A DNA stretch of 64,000 nt from Syncephalastrum monosporum B8922. Taxonomy: Eukaryota; Mucoromycota; Mucoromycetes; Mucorales; Syncephalastraceae. Within the stretch, counting starts at the first letter, position 1. Every line of letters starts with the position of its first letter. The notes under the pieces were generated by a model. That model was not told where the DNA came from. It saw only the letters and a program-made list of their open reading frames with translations, and did not search any database. Positions 1 through 11,865 of this stretch are shown piece after piece. The position numbers and the translations under genes were made by a program. The stretch lies in contig JNEN01001278.1 of assembly GCA_000697355.1 (NCBI GenBank), positions 1-64,000 on the forward strand. Reading direction: 5' to 3'.

Positions 1-590
<590 letters not shown>

Positions 591-632
591 ATGCGCCCTA
601 AGTAAATGCCGCTCGCACCAATCAACGCATCC

Positions 633-640
633 TTCGGGAA
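633..640. promoter_or_regulatory. Heat-shock-element-like palindrome
   Basis: TTCGGGAA matches the inverted pair nTTCnnGAAn bound by Hsf1. It lies about 45 nt beyond the TATA box of the polyubiquitin gene. Polyubiquitin genes are commonly heat-inducible. Only two clean units are present; a further GAA at 649-651 is one base out of register. The call is suggestive, not firm. Confidence 0.35.
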
Positions 641-720
641 GCATCCAAGAAACTATCACTTGTTCTATATTAGGCAATTCACTGCTTTCAACCTATGACG
701 TTGCGCCTCTTCTCTCTCCC

Positions 721-768
<48 letters not shown>

Positions 769-958
769 TCTGTCTTCTTCTTCTCTCTTCGCTGGTTCGA
801 ATATAAACATCACGTTGGATTCCCACTTTATCTCCTCAGCGTCAGTATTATTTTGGGACGGTATGACAGTGTGTCGCGATATAGCGTATTTATTAGAGTT
901 GTGCAATGTGTGTGTGTGTGTGGGTATACAGTACTTAGTATTTGGCTGGATAATCACG
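641..958. repeat. Intergenic DNA with long poly-C/poly-T tract and GT microsatellite
   Basis: A run of C (about 718-728) is followed by about 37 T (to 765), and then a (GT)n stretch at about 907-921. Translations across these runs are low-complexity artefacts. No gene is seen in the interval between the polyubiquitin promoter and the next gene's 3' end. Confidence 0.7.
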
Positions 959-1720
959 TCAGAAGTCGAAGAGATCTACCATTTTTCCTTCATCGCTTTC
1001 CAGGTCACCGTCCTCAAGAGGGTCCTCTTCTTCCTGCTTTACGCTATCATGCTCTTCTGTCTCAGGAGGAAGCGCACCACTAGTGGAGTCGAGAGCGTGC
1101 TGAGTATATTGCGTAAGAACGCTGAAACCAGGCTTGAAAATACGGGAGAGATCATCCTTGTCGAGCGGTCGGTGATGCAGACGGATCCGGCGAGGTTGTT
1201 CCTTCGTTGTCAGTGTATGTATCAAGCTGTTGTAAGCACGCCACCATTCGTCTGCACCCTGCTCATGTTCGAAAAGATCCTTCATCTCATTGCGCCTAAC
1301 AGGTGCCCACCGCCCTTCCTTGTATTTGCCACACTGGCGGTAGTCGAGGACGACGGGTTTCTTTTGATAGTGCAACCGTCGCTTGCGAAGAGCCTTTCGC
1401 CGGTAGCGAGCCACCTTGACATAGTTATACTCTTCGCTCGGCTCTTCCTGATCCGACTCGCTCGTGTCGTCCTCCAGCTGAGCATGTCCATCGTGAAGAG
1501 TCGCACCGGGGTAACTGTACTGGGCAGCTTCTTCCGGGAAACAGAGGGCATAGCAATCAAGTAAATGCTGCGGCAGTCTTGTCTTGCTCCATAGTAGTGG
1601 AGAAGGCTTCGGCGGAAACAAGAGCGACTTGAGATTGGTGTCTCTCTCATTGTATAACGGCTCCTCATGTTCGCCTCCGAGACGTTCGATCAGAAAGTCT
1701 ATGTCCGTCAGTGAAGTCAT
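959..1720 (-). CDS. Hypothetical acidic protein, 253 aa
   Basis: This is an uninterrupted ORF with an ATG at 1720, opening MTSLTDIDFLIERLGGEHEE. It has non-repetitive, globular-looking composition in the middle (Trp, Tyr and aromatic pairs such as EWWRAYNSL) and a very acidic C-terminus ending DLFDF. A basic patch (RYRRKALRKRR) follows an acidic Ser/Glu stretch near residues 85-100. No signal peptide, membrane segment or known catalytic motif is visible. I do not recognise the family. The mixture of acidic tracts and a basic cluster would fit a nuclear or cytosolic adaptor, but this is guesswork. The opposite strand also carries a long ORF (695-1564) of poorer composition that crosses the poly-T tract, so I treat it as a shadow. 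Confidence 0.7.
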   Translation of the reverse strand: MTSLTDIDFLIERLGGEHEEPLYNERDTNLKSLLFPPKPSPLLWSKTRLPQHLLDCYALCFPEEAAQYSYPGATLHDGHAQLEDDTSESDQEEPSEEYNYVKVARYRRKALRKRRLHYQKKPVVLDYRQCGKYKEGRWAPVRRNEMKDLFEHEQGADEWWRAYNSLIHTLTTKEQPRRIRLHHRPLDKDDLSRIFKPGFSVLTQYTQHALDSTSGALPPETEEHDSVKQEEEDPLEDGDLESDEGKMVDLFDF

Positions 1721-4302
1721 GGCATCTTACAAAAATTGGAAAGAGAACAAGAGAACTTTTGTAGAACAGGAGACTTTTGTTCTGCTGTTTGATTCTGTCA
1801 GTTGTCACAGGACTGGCCTCACTCTTTTTTTTTTAACTCAACATAATTCTGCAGTTTTTACCACACACCGACCTCGACATTGTAGTATTTCTGCTTTGTG
1901 TGAGTCAGTGGGTTAAAAGCTAAGATTATTCACCCTTGGTAGTTACGTAGACGGTCGTCGGTATGGTATTGTATCCGTTAGAAACATATATGTCCTTGAC
2001 ACATCGCATCACAATGACTACTTGCTTTGACGTTTATCAAAGGCTCGATAGTCGACACGCATGGCCCATCGCGTTCCTTATAAAACTTTAGCCGAGTATC
2101 ATGTAATGCAGAAGCAGTAACTGATAGCGCACACTGGTGGATGCGAGTTGGATATTTGGATGACGCTGTTATCACCACAACGTTGAACTTTCTAGACTAC
2201 TAGGCGTACCATGTTTCGTCGTAGGTACAGACACCGTAACGAGCTTATGATATCACACCGTAGGAAGCTCTTACGCTGAGATCCTTATTAAGCCCCCCTA
2301 AAAGTTCGCAGCAGTATTCCAGAAGTAGAAGTTGTTCAAGTATCATCATGAAATATATGTATTTTGTATGTCACATGACGGCATAAAAGGTATCACTATG
2401 ATATGAATGTAATAAGCCTATGGGAGACCACACGTCACTTTATCTACGTCCCTGAGCGACCGGAGCCGGGGTCGTCAATAGGTGCTTACGGTGCCTGGCC
2501 ACTGCCTCAGCTGTGGCTGAATAGAATCCTTGAGCCACAGTGTCAAATGTCTTCTACAAATTCTTACCAGTGGGTGTGGGGCAGACATGTGGCGCAGTGG
2601 CACATGTCTATGAGGGGGTTCTCGACGGTGGTACCGGCCACCGACCGCCTAGACTAGGGGTACGCAAACGCGGAAAAAGTACTAGAGAAGAGCAAGCGGA
2701 GAGAAGGAAGAGACTCAAACGGAGAAGACAAGAGGAGAGGCGGAAAAGAAGACAGCAAGTTAGATATATATGGCGGAAGAAGATTCTTGGTTTATAAAAA
2801 CATATACTCTTGACACAATAACGCATTCCGTGCACATCGATGAAATTGGGACGGACAACCTGTGGCAGAGGGACTAGGGGAAACTCATGCAGCCTATGTT
2901 GCGCTTATGAGATTACACTTAAACCATAATTCTTATCAACGTACTTGCCAGAAAAAACTTTGACCAGAGTAAAAAAGAGCAAGAAAAAGAAAGCAAACGT
3001 ATGAGAAAACAACCGTCTTTAACGAAACAGACATGCATCGATGGACCTTATGCGATGACATACACCGCGTCTGCCAATGGGTAAAAGAACGCAGGAAAAA
3101 AGATTCTGACAGGAATCCACATCAGGCATTTTTCGCGTTCAGAAGGACTCATATATTAGTTAAGTCTGCTATCACGCAGTCCACGTTCACCGGGGCCCGA
3201 GGTTCAACACCTGCTTTGCGTACGGGATTTATAGCTGGTTACAAGACCAGTTCTTGCTCTTTTTGTTTCGGACCAACATGGGAGTGTTGGAGCCCACCAC
3301 AATCTCACTAGGCGTAATTTTCTTAAAAATCTGATTACTTATGCAGCTCTTTGCTGTTAGCTGTGTCCGGCTCATGAGTTTGACTTTTTGTGAGAGGAAC
3401 TGCTCCGTTACAAAGTCTGTTCAACATTACTTTCAATATGTGATCGATGGATCTTCTGATATTGAAACATGACAAGAATTCGAAGTGATCTGCACGAAAT
3501 TGGGAGATGTAAAATAGAGCGGAAGCAGAGATATATCCTACACAGATCACAGATATGTAAGTTTTCGTGGCCTTGGTAGCTACCCTGACCAGGGCGCATC
3601 TCTTTTCTTCGCTGATGCAGGCGTTTGTCTATTTGTATTTGTAGTTGAAGCACGTATAATAGATCTCTTCCAAATTACATACTGTATAGATATAAGCATC
3701 TATCCATTTTCGTACTTTTAGTCCAAGTATCTTATTATTCCATAAGCATCATGGTTTCACCCCTATGCTCCATGAAGAACAGCCATGTAGGCTAATGCAC
3801 TTGCTTATTTAAAAAATTCAGAACAGAGCATGACATGATCTTGTGCCACGATAAATGTTCGTTTCTTATGTATATGTATAGTATTGCATGGGAAGCAATA
3901 AAAGGAGAGTGTCTATGTACTGTTGTTGTTGTCTGTCTGTACAAAGTATATGGTGTAATAGAGGAGAGCGAAGAAACTAAGCACTTTCCACGAAGAAGAA
4001 AGAAAAAATAAGGTAAATGGAATAAAGGGGAGCGATATCATATAGACATAAGAAAGGTTGGTACATAGAGCATCATACAAAAAAAAAAAAAAAAGAATAA
4101 AAAGATAAAAGGCGAAATTATACAAGAATCAGCAAAAAAAAAAAATCAGAAGGGGACGAGAGAAAGACATAACGAATAAGTAAACAAGTAAAGAGCCGCA
4201 TGAGAATAATAAGATAAAAACAGGAGAATTGGAAAGGAAGGGGCAAGAGTAAGAAAAAAAAATAAAAGGGAAAGGAAAGGGATGAAGGAAAGCGTAAGCA
4301 GT
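1721..4302. other. Intergenic region, 2.6 kb, no supported gene
   Basis: Short ORFs (for example 2403-2657 and 3033-3311 on plus) lack recognisable motifs, clear splice structure or gene-like codon use. The piece at 2460-2660 is more GC-rich than its surroundings and could be an old inserted fragment, but I cannot name it. A/T homopolymers dominate 4080-4300, which probably includes the 3' UTR of the homeobox gene. No tRNA-like fold was noticed. Confidence 0.5.
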
Positions 4303-5640
4303 TTACCATGTCATCTCGTTGGTGGTGCTGGTCATAGTGGTGGTGCTGTAAGCATCAAAGGGGGGAAACATCCCCGAGTATGCGGTGGCACAGTGTGGGG
4401 CCAGAGGAACAAAAGTATCTTTATTCTCGGCTGTTGAGGCTACTCCTTGGTCGTTGATAGCGTGAAATGGACGTGTCATTGTGATCTTTAAGCGTAATGT
4501 AAAAGAAATGAACCATATATAGTGAGTACATGGAATAGAGAAATGGTCAGCTATTGTATTTACCTCGAAGTCCTCAGAATGTTGAGAAGCCCACGCAGGA
4601 ACCACTTGATGCTGCTGTTGCTGTTGCTGTTGGCCTTGGTTCGACAACCAGAGGAGGTATGATTCATCGGAATGGCGTCGTATATGATGGAGCCTTCTTT
4701 TAAGAGGATGCGAGGAAGACGACCATGAGCGCATCGGATGTTGCTGCTGCTGCTGCTGCTGATGCTGATGCGGTTGAGCTTGTACGACCGGGACGGTCTG
4801 GATCCAGTCAGCGACGTCGCAGAAATCGTAGGATGGATTGTTGGACGTGCTGTCAAGCAATGACTCAGTTGGCGCCACCCAAGAAGAGGTATCTTGGTAA
4901 GCATGAAGCTTATAAGGCATGTATGCGTTGTCCGCTGACGGTAAGCACGACGGATGCTCCTCAAAGTTGATGGCAGCAGGTGACGGTGGGTCGATGGGAG
5001 TCAGAGGCGTCATGAGCAGTCGCTGCTGCAGGCGCTCGGTGGTGTCAGCGTCATCCGTACTACTACCACTACTGCTGCTACTGCTGCTACTGCTTGACGG
5101 GGGCGGCGACGGATGGTGTCGGATTACGGGGGGCTTTCCGTCCGACGTCGTGCCATCCGAGCGAGTCACATGGTCTGACTTGCTCGTCCCATCATTGGTC
5201 ACCAGAGGGGTGAGGACCCATTCGGTATACAGAGGCTGAAGCATTGGTGGCGGTTGAGTAGAGGTACGCTTCTTTGATGCGGTTTCTGGGTCTTTGGGAC
5301 GTTTGATTGTACCAGGTTGCTGTTTCGCCTTAGCACGACGGTTTTGAAACCATATTTGGACATTGCGAGGTTTCATTGACAGCTCTTCAGCCAGGCTCTG
5401 CCTTTTGGCTGCACTCGGCTTCGGATTTTCTTCGAAGGAAGCCTCAAGGATACGTGCCTGAGCCCGCGACGTGCGACGACGATGTTTCGTCTCGAATGGA
5501 TTGTAGAAGGTCGGCTTAAACTCATTTTTGGCTGCCTTTTTGTCGTCCATCCCGGTCGATGACGGTGCGTTCGTCGCATGAACTTCGTCGTGGGCCATGT
5601 CGGGAAGGCCAATGGTCGTGCTGTCGGCGCTTAATGGCAT
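4303..5640 (-). CDS. Homeobox transcription factor
   Basis: The ATG is at 5640. A homeodomain occupies about residues 50-110: a basic N-terminal arm (KHRRRTSRAQ), then helix 3 with the diagnostic WFQNRRAKAK at about residues 97-106. This gives sequence-specific DNA binding in the nucleus. The rest is Ser-, Gln- and Pro-rich, with poly-Ser near residue 185 and poly-Gln near 300 and 340, typical of a transactivation or disordered region. The ORF stays open for 445 aa, but 4486-4563 has a donor (gtaaat), a central tactcac branch-like motif and a terminal ag. It is 78 nt long and codes hydrophobic, intron-like residues. Removing it leaves 419 aa in the same frame. Both isoforms are possible; the spliced form is more likely. 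The homeodomain looks of the typical fungal (non-TALE) class. Target genes are unknown. Confidence 0.88.
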   Translation of the reverse strand: MPLSADSTTIGLPDMAHDEVHATNAPSSTGMDDKKAAKNEFKPTFYNPFETKHRRRTSRAQARILEASFEENPKPSAAKRQSLAEELSMKPRNVQIWFQNRRAKAKQQPGTIKRPKDPETASKKRTSTQPPPMLQPLYTEWVLTPLVTNDGTSKSDHVTRSDGTTSDGKPPVIRHHPSPPPSSSSSSSSSSGSSTDDADTTERLQQRLLMTPLTPIDPPSPAAINFEEHPSCLPSADNAYMPYKLHAYQDTSSWVAPTESLLDSTSNNPSYDFCDVADWIQTVPVVQAQPHQHQQQQQQQHPMRSWSSSSHPLKRRLHHIRRHSDESYLLWLSNQGQQQQQQQHQVVPAWASQHSEDFEVNTIADHFSIPCTHYIWFISFTLRLKITMTRPFHAINDQGVASTAENKDTFVPLAPHCATAYSGMFPPFDAYSTTTMTSTTNEMTW

Positions 5641-8431
5641 ATGGGCATAAAAGCTTATAGTAAAAGCTTAGTTGGGTGAGAAGAAAAAAGGAAAATAAAG
5701 AAAAAGGTGAAAAAGCTTGGAAGAGAAGAAAAAGGAAATAAAAAGGGCTTGGACAATGTAAAATCAAAGGACACTCAGATATATATACGGGATGCCGATC
5801 CGGAGTGTGTTGTCCGTATCAGTTGAATGAATTGGGAATGCGGGCCAGACGGGGGGAGTGGGGGCATCGGGACGAGGCGATTGGTGTGCGTTATGATTTC
5901 CCTTAGATTCAGGAGGCTCTGCTGCAAGAACAATGTCGTCGAGTCGAAGCAACCAGAGCACCAATAGCTTTCCGTCACCAAAAGCCCTGGGCCACACAGA
6001 TGATACGATGTCGGTGCGCCACCCGCCTTTCCTTTTACTTGATACGGAAGTGGACGTTGGGGTTACGCGTGTATGGGGGGTGGGATGGGCCATGAAAATG
6101 CCTCTTTTGTTTTGCGTGGTAGCAGCAAAAAGACAAAAAAGCGTAGCAACTTCCTGACATTAAATGGAAACAACAGAAAGAATGATGAAAGCGTACAGCT
6201 GCGGGGTTGGGGGTGGGGGTCCAAAAGGGATTTGGGGGTTAAACGTCGTGATCCGTGAACGTAACTCATTCCATTTTAGTCCGCCTATCTGCTTGTTTGA
6301 CCTTCTTCACCCACGTACTATCTCTTTGATAACTTCTTTATGCCAGGGGCGCGGGGCGGAACTCGGTCTGATTCGCCTTCATTGCTTCAATATTTTCAAC
6401 GCAACCGCGTAATGCCAGGCGAAAACGAGGGTCATGCGGTTTATCACCATGGGTGGAAAGCCTGTCCATTATATTGATGATGCAGGGAATCTCTTGACAA
6501 GCAATCATGCTCTCGCAGCTCCGAAGACAGGAATAAAAATAAAGCGGGGATGGTCAAGGAGGTGTGGGGGAATGGCACTGGCACGCAACTAACCCAGAGC
6601 ACCGCATTATCCACTTTAACCACCACCATCACCACCATCATCGGGTGGTCATTGCTGCTGCAGCTGCTTGCTTGCTTTGCTCTATCCAATGAAAGGGGTG
6701 TAGCATTGTTCGGGGGGGGGGGAGCGGGGGAGGGATGGGTATTAGGTTACCACTGGAAGTTGACATGATTGTGGGCAACCATGCAGTGAGTCAAGCTCGG
6801 TTGACTTATCATCCAGAGAGTGCCTGAAAGCGCAGTCATAAGTATCCCTTACTTTTTTTACGTGCTTTCTTTATTTGATTGACTTCCCCACCTTCACTTA
6901 GTCGCGTTAAAGTGCATGACGCAGTTTGTCTGCAATGACCGCATGCCTTCAAAACCCGACCCCCTTGTTTTCCAGGCCCCACAAGGATCGGAACTTTCTT
7001 CACCAGCGATCTACCCGGTTGCTGATTCAGGCAAAACATGTACCACATGTACATACTTCTCATGGAGTTGATATTTTGGGCTCTACTCTGCCTTGCTCGC
7101 TTTTTTCAAGCTCCAACCGGGCAGGAAAGCAGACAGACCAGCCTTATTTTTAGGACTCGCGCCTTGAAGTCACAATTTCGGATCCCACTCCACCTTGCCG
7201 ACCCGAGAGCCCGTGTCACAAACATGAGCAGATGATACATGGACCCACGATGGCGTGAGCCTCCGTCATCCCATCCGTTGGGCCCTCGATGAAGGTCACC
7301 TTTCTGTGTAATTGACGCCCGTTGTGTTATATACCGCAGCTAACTCATATCGAATCCCTCACTGGCGTCATTTGTCGAATTTAAAGTCCCCTTTCAACAC
7401 ATGGCATCGTCATCAGGATTGACCTGGGCATCCGAACGATCCGATATTTCACTTTCAAAATTCCATGCTATGGAGTCACATGTTCGACCATATGATTTGT
7501 TTCTTTTTTCGCAATGATATGACTCCACCGACATATATTTCAGATTAATGTCTGTACATTGTAGCAGTACATATAACGTACTACTAGTTTCTCTTCTACT
7601 ACAAAGTGCGCCTATAAACGCGTACCCGGACGGCTGAATAATTTAGCGCACTCGCCTGATTAAGAAATACTACATACGGAACGCGAGTTTGGGACCTGAT
7701 CAAAATAAGCGTGAGATTTGGCCATCATACTCACATGGGTCTGGAATGAGTGTGGATAGAATAAGACCTATGCAGCATGATTCAAGATATGTATTCTACT
7801 GCTAGTATGATCAATGATTGGTGGTGTTGATTTTACGTTGATGGTAAAGTGGAATCATTTTATCTTTGACTACCTGTTCTGAAAAGTTCGGGAGTGTTGA
7901 GCCTAATGAAGGGACACAGATGGCAAATAAGCATGTCTCCTCCTACCTTAAATCCGCGCATACGTCCATTGTAGGTACATATATAACATAGCTGGTACAT
8001 AATACCACGTCAACCTCCTTCTCCTGCTCCTCTTTATCAGTATGGAACAGCTGTCAAAGAAAGGGATCTTGCTCCTGATTGGGTTGGTCTCATGTGATGG
8101 CCACCTTGCAGGACCCGCACATTTTGATTGCAGGATTGGTTGCGCCCCACAGGGCATATAATAGGCGTGGTGCATATTTAGACTGCGATGACAAACGCCT
8201 CGGTGCTTCTGCTGCCCGTTGCGTTAAGGAGGTCACGCGCATAATAAGTGCGTGCGTATTGGACAGCAATGCGAGTATTGTCTCATGATAATTTTGTAGA
8301 GCAAGCAGGGCAAAGCAGGCTTTGTTTTTGCCGCACCAGCCAGAAAAAATTGTCACTTGTTGAAACATGTCTGCGCTTCAGGGAACGGGGCTCGAAATGT
8401 GCCTTCCGTCAACTGTTGTAGCCCTTTGGCC
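5641..8431. other. Intergenic region, 2.8 kb, no supported gene
   Basis: This is the long upstream region of the homeobox gene (minus) and of the Nudix gene (plus), so both promoters should lie here. I see short G-runs (about 6710-6730), CAC/CAT repeats near 6620-6640 and T-rich stretches. No ORF shows family motifs or consistent exon structure. Long upstream regions are common for developmental regulators. Confidence 0.5.
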
Positions 8432-9338
8432 ATGGTCGAGATCACACAAACAAAGCCTCTGACACTCGTCCTTACGCTGAACGAGCAAGACAAGCAGGTT
8501 AAAAGACAGAACTTTGATTTCGCTCATACGAGAATGAATCTGACAAGGCACAGATCCTTCTCGGGTGGAAAAAACGCGGCTTTGGTGCCAACATGTACAA
8601 TGGTGATTAAAGTTTGAATCATACTGGACCCTGGTTGACATTGAGCGACAGGCTTTGGCGGCAAGCTGGAGAAGGGCGAAACGGTTCTGCAGGCTGCACA
8701 CCGGGAGCTTGAGGTAAACATACTGTCACTCGTACACACCCGTAAAACTTGCATAAATAATTCTAATAATCCAATAACAATAATATTCAATCATTATAAT
8801 TATATTAATGATCCTTGCTATTCGATTAGGAAGAAGCTGTGATCAAGGCACACCACTTGGAACGTGTTGGTCTCAACATCTTCACTTTTGAGAATGATCC
8901 CGTTGCACTCGAAGTTCATGTGTTCCGGGCCACGGAATATGAAGGCACACCAACCGAGTATGCACTTGCTCCTCCCTCTCTTATTGCATAATGCTCCCGT
9001 CAGATCAGCAGTACATAGCACCACATCGACTCACACGCTTTATCTTACCCTAATGCAGGACTGAGGAAATGAGACCAGAATGGTTTGCCTTTGATAGCAT
9101 TCCATACGACCAGATGTGGGCCGACGACCGCCAATGGATGCCTCTTTTACTCAATTGTGAGCGTTTCTTTGGCGAATATCACTTTGATGTTGCTGGGGTA
9201 AGCCCATATACTCTAATCTAGTAACAACCCTGCTAACTGTATATTTGTATCAAGCTGGAAGGCAAAATTCTCAAACAAAATCTGCGTCGCGTCGATTCTG
9301 TACCCGAGACGTATGACATTGCACGACGCACCATTTAA
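8432..9338 (+). CDS. MTH1/NUDT1-type Nudix hydrolase (oxidised purine nucleoside triphosphatase)
   Basis: I reconstruct six exons: 8432-8497, 8554-8602, 8652-8713, 8830-8957, 9059-9197 and 9255-9338, all gt...ag, giving 175 aa. The order of motifs follows animal MTH1. First comes a short strand TLVLTL, then LLGWKKRGFG, then GFGGKLEKGE. The Nudix helix RELEEEAVI follows. TPTETEEMRPEWF and MWADDRQWMPLLL come next, and a C-terminal strand closes the protein. Such enzymes hydrolyse 8-oxo-dGTP and 2-OH-dATP to monophosphates, cleansing the nucleotide pool. The Nudix box (GX5EX7REUXEEXGU) is complete in its metal-binding Glu residues, but the usual Gly before the last hydrophobic residue is Val here. 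The start has good context (ggccATGG). No single ORF covers this gene; confidence comes from the exon-by-exon match. Confidence 0.9.
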
Positions 9339-9733
9339 AGTTCGTCAAGGGTTCTCATCTACGCCCTTCATCCACCCCCCAAACACCCACCCTCGCTTGC
9401 GAATAAAAGCACATATGTACTTTATCCTGTTATTCTTCTGTTTTATTAGGCAACGATTTTATACCCTTCTACGTATCGCGTTGGAATGCATGAGTGAGAT
9501 GAATCAGGAATAATTTATAGCCCAAAAATAAAATAAAAAAAGAACGACAAGGCTTAAAGGAAAGTAACGGTGATGTAAAGAGCTGCTCCATCTGGCAATG
9601 TGCAACCATACTCTAGCACGAAATAAGAGTGGAGCGGATCTCGTCATGTCAAACCTTATGGCCAACCAGCATGGAATGATTTATCCTGCAAATCAAGCCA
9701 TGGGTCATGCAGCTCGTGGCTGCTAGGCGCTTG

Positions 9734-9916
9734 TTACTTTTTCTCTTTGGTGATTTGCTGGTTTGCTGCAGGAGGAACGGTACCTTGGAGAATATTCCAC
9801 ATGATTTGGAGATCCTTAAAAATGATATACCCCTATTTGACCAGGGCTAAAATAGCAGAAGAGGGCGTATCGCTACGCTATCGTTTTTTTTTTACAAAGT
9901 GCTCACTTGCACTCAT
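9734..9916 (-). CDS. Candidate micro-gene, 39 aa, two exons
   Basis: Exon 1 is 9896-9916 (ATG at 9916) and exon 2 is 9734-9832. They are separated by a 63-nt intron with a gtaaaa donor and an aatag acceptor. The predicted peptide begins MSASEHF, has a hydrophobic middle (GYIIFKDLQIMWNIL) and ends with a polar tail ITKEKK. A TATA-like element (ATATATAAAAAAG on minus) lies at 9941-9952, about 25-35 nt upstream of the ATG. The single hydrophobic segment resembles small mitochondrial or ER membrane subunits, but I cannot name it. The alternative is a 22-aa ORF from the internal ATG at 9802, or no gene at all. Confidence 0.35.
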
Positions 9917-9940
9917 TCACATACCCTCACAAATTCCTGC

Positions 9941-9952
9941 TTTTTTATATAT
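9941..9952 (-). promoter_or_regulatory. TATA-like element upstream of the 39-aa candidate
   Basis: Minus-strand ATATATAAAAAA is placed about 25-35 nt upstream of the candidate ATG at 9916. It is a consensus match only. Confidence 0.35.
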
Positions 9953-11865
9953 GACAGCTTCTCTGCTGGAATAATAGATGTAGGAGGAATGTTATGGGAC
10001 AGCTTGTAGCAGGCAGACGAGTCAAATGTCATGTGGTCAATAAACGCGGTTTCGCGAACAAAATAACCTAAGTGCCACCTTGTTCAAGAATGTAGCTGTA
10101 TTACACGTGTCAGCTACAAATTGAGGAGTCCAGTCGTTTTCCAGTATCGTTTGCGTGATGCTATTACTATATGTAGGATGAAGAAAGCAAAAATATATTA
10201 CACATGTCCAGCCAGTATAGCCCTGAACAGCCAAAAATAAAATCGTGAAATGATGTGAGCAAATTATAAACTTGTCTCTTCATCTGGAAGATAGCCTCAA
10301 AGGTGTGATCGTGAGAATAAAGAATGCCTCGTTATAAAGGAACGTCATTACGCCAAGAAAATTGTTTTGGATATCGGACGTTCAGATAAGTTATATACAT
10401 ACAAGGAAATGTGTGGTAAAAACCGGTTTTCTCCAGGCTTGTTGCTCAGCATCTTCTCATAGAGAGTGACATACAATCACCGAAATTGCGCACGGACATT
10501 CATGTAGCGTAATTAATAAAGACCACATCGCTACCGGTAATCACGCTGGGGTGTGCAATGTGAACCATATCCGGTAACAAAGCCATATTGACAAATGTTG
10601 TACAATACTAATAACAGGTGTCAATCCTTGAAGAGCAAGCTGCATTAGCGTCTAGCAGCGCGCTATCGTTTATCGGCAGAATGCTCCATGGTCATGGACT
10701 ACAAAGAGGAGTAAAAGGATAGAAATCCAGGACTTTGGGACGGGGGCCTAGAAATTTCGTCTAACCGTTTTCTGTAAAATCGACTCAGTGTGTGTGCACA
10801 GAAGCAAAAACTAGCATTTGAGGGAGAACAAAGAGAACAAAGAGAACAGGTACTTTCGTCACAACATTTGTATCACAGTTTGTACAGAGCCTCCTCAATT
10901 TTATGATTGTGATTACGGTCGAAGGAGTGGGACTACACACGGAGGTACGATACGACATACCATGACGATGAAGATGACGGCGGAATCTCATGGGAACCCG
11001 TATCAAGTATAAACGCATGTCCGTGAAGACAAGACAGCCCTCCTGACGCGAAACAGGCGTATATAATGGCACGACGGGTGCTGGTAGGCGTCCCCGGCAT
11101 GTCCTGATCAAGATGAAATCCGTCAGGGCTTTTTTGTTTTTTGTTTTTTGTTTTTTTGTGCAAATAAGAATGTTAATACTAATAATGGAGAGAGCTAGAA
11201 AGGAGAAAAATGACAGCAAAACCATGCCCAATATAGCCTGATGCAAAAAGCAACCATTGTTAACCATTATTGCTAATATAGACATGTATAAAGTTGCCGT
11301 TAAAACCAAAGGAACGGTGAAAGAAGTTTAACGATTCTTCTTCGGTATTTATATCGTGGGATCTTGGGACATCTGCGAACATAAAGAAAAAGAAGAACAA
11401 AAAAAAAAAGACAAGATATACCCCCGTGTTGATGGTGAACGCTCTAGGCTGCTTGGGATCGTAACAGGGGTGAGTAACAAGAAAAAGAGAGAAAACATTG
11501 TATGCCTCGTCTAACCAAGTGGGCCGTTAGGAGATCAGCAAGGGCGACAGCGCATTGTTGGCCGGGTCAAGGAGAATAAGAAAGCCAAATGACTATAGGG
11601 AACACAGAAAAAAGGGGTGACCCAAACGATTTCATAAATTGTGCTCTGAAGAATGGAAATGATCTTCTTACCGTAACACTTTCTTCATCTCTTTCTTTCG
11701 ACGCTTCTCGCTTTGTGCCTCGTCGCCCCGTCCCAATCCTTTCACAACACTCTCTATTTATTTAGTATCACTATTCTTATATTTCATTCTTAGGCCGCCT
11801 TCTTTGATTGCCCCCATTCCATCTCCTCTTTCTCTACTTTTACCGTTACAAAATATTTTGAAATT
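9953..11865. other. Intergenic region, 1.9 kb, no supported gene
   Basis: This interval is mostly A/T-rich. ORFs such as 10785-11309 on minus are interrupted by T-homopolymers and have no recognisable motif. The C/T-rich stretch at about 11680-11860 just before the next ATG looks like a promoter or 5' leader of the 11866 gene. Confidence 0.5.

Noticed and set aside
695..1564. 289-codon plus ORF across the poly-T tract
   Set aside because: It starts in the homopolymer (long Phe run) and overlaps the better-composed minus-strand ORF 959-1720.
2403..2797. Overlapping plus ORFs ending in a Lys/Arg-rich tail
   Set aside because: There is no recognisable domain, the frames overlap and the tail is a purine-rich repeat. 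It could be an old insertion but is not supported as a gene.
3190..3310. Possible tRNA or structured RNA around a GGTTCAACACC-like T-loop
   Set aside because: No cloverleaf with matching acceptor and anticodon stems could be drawn.
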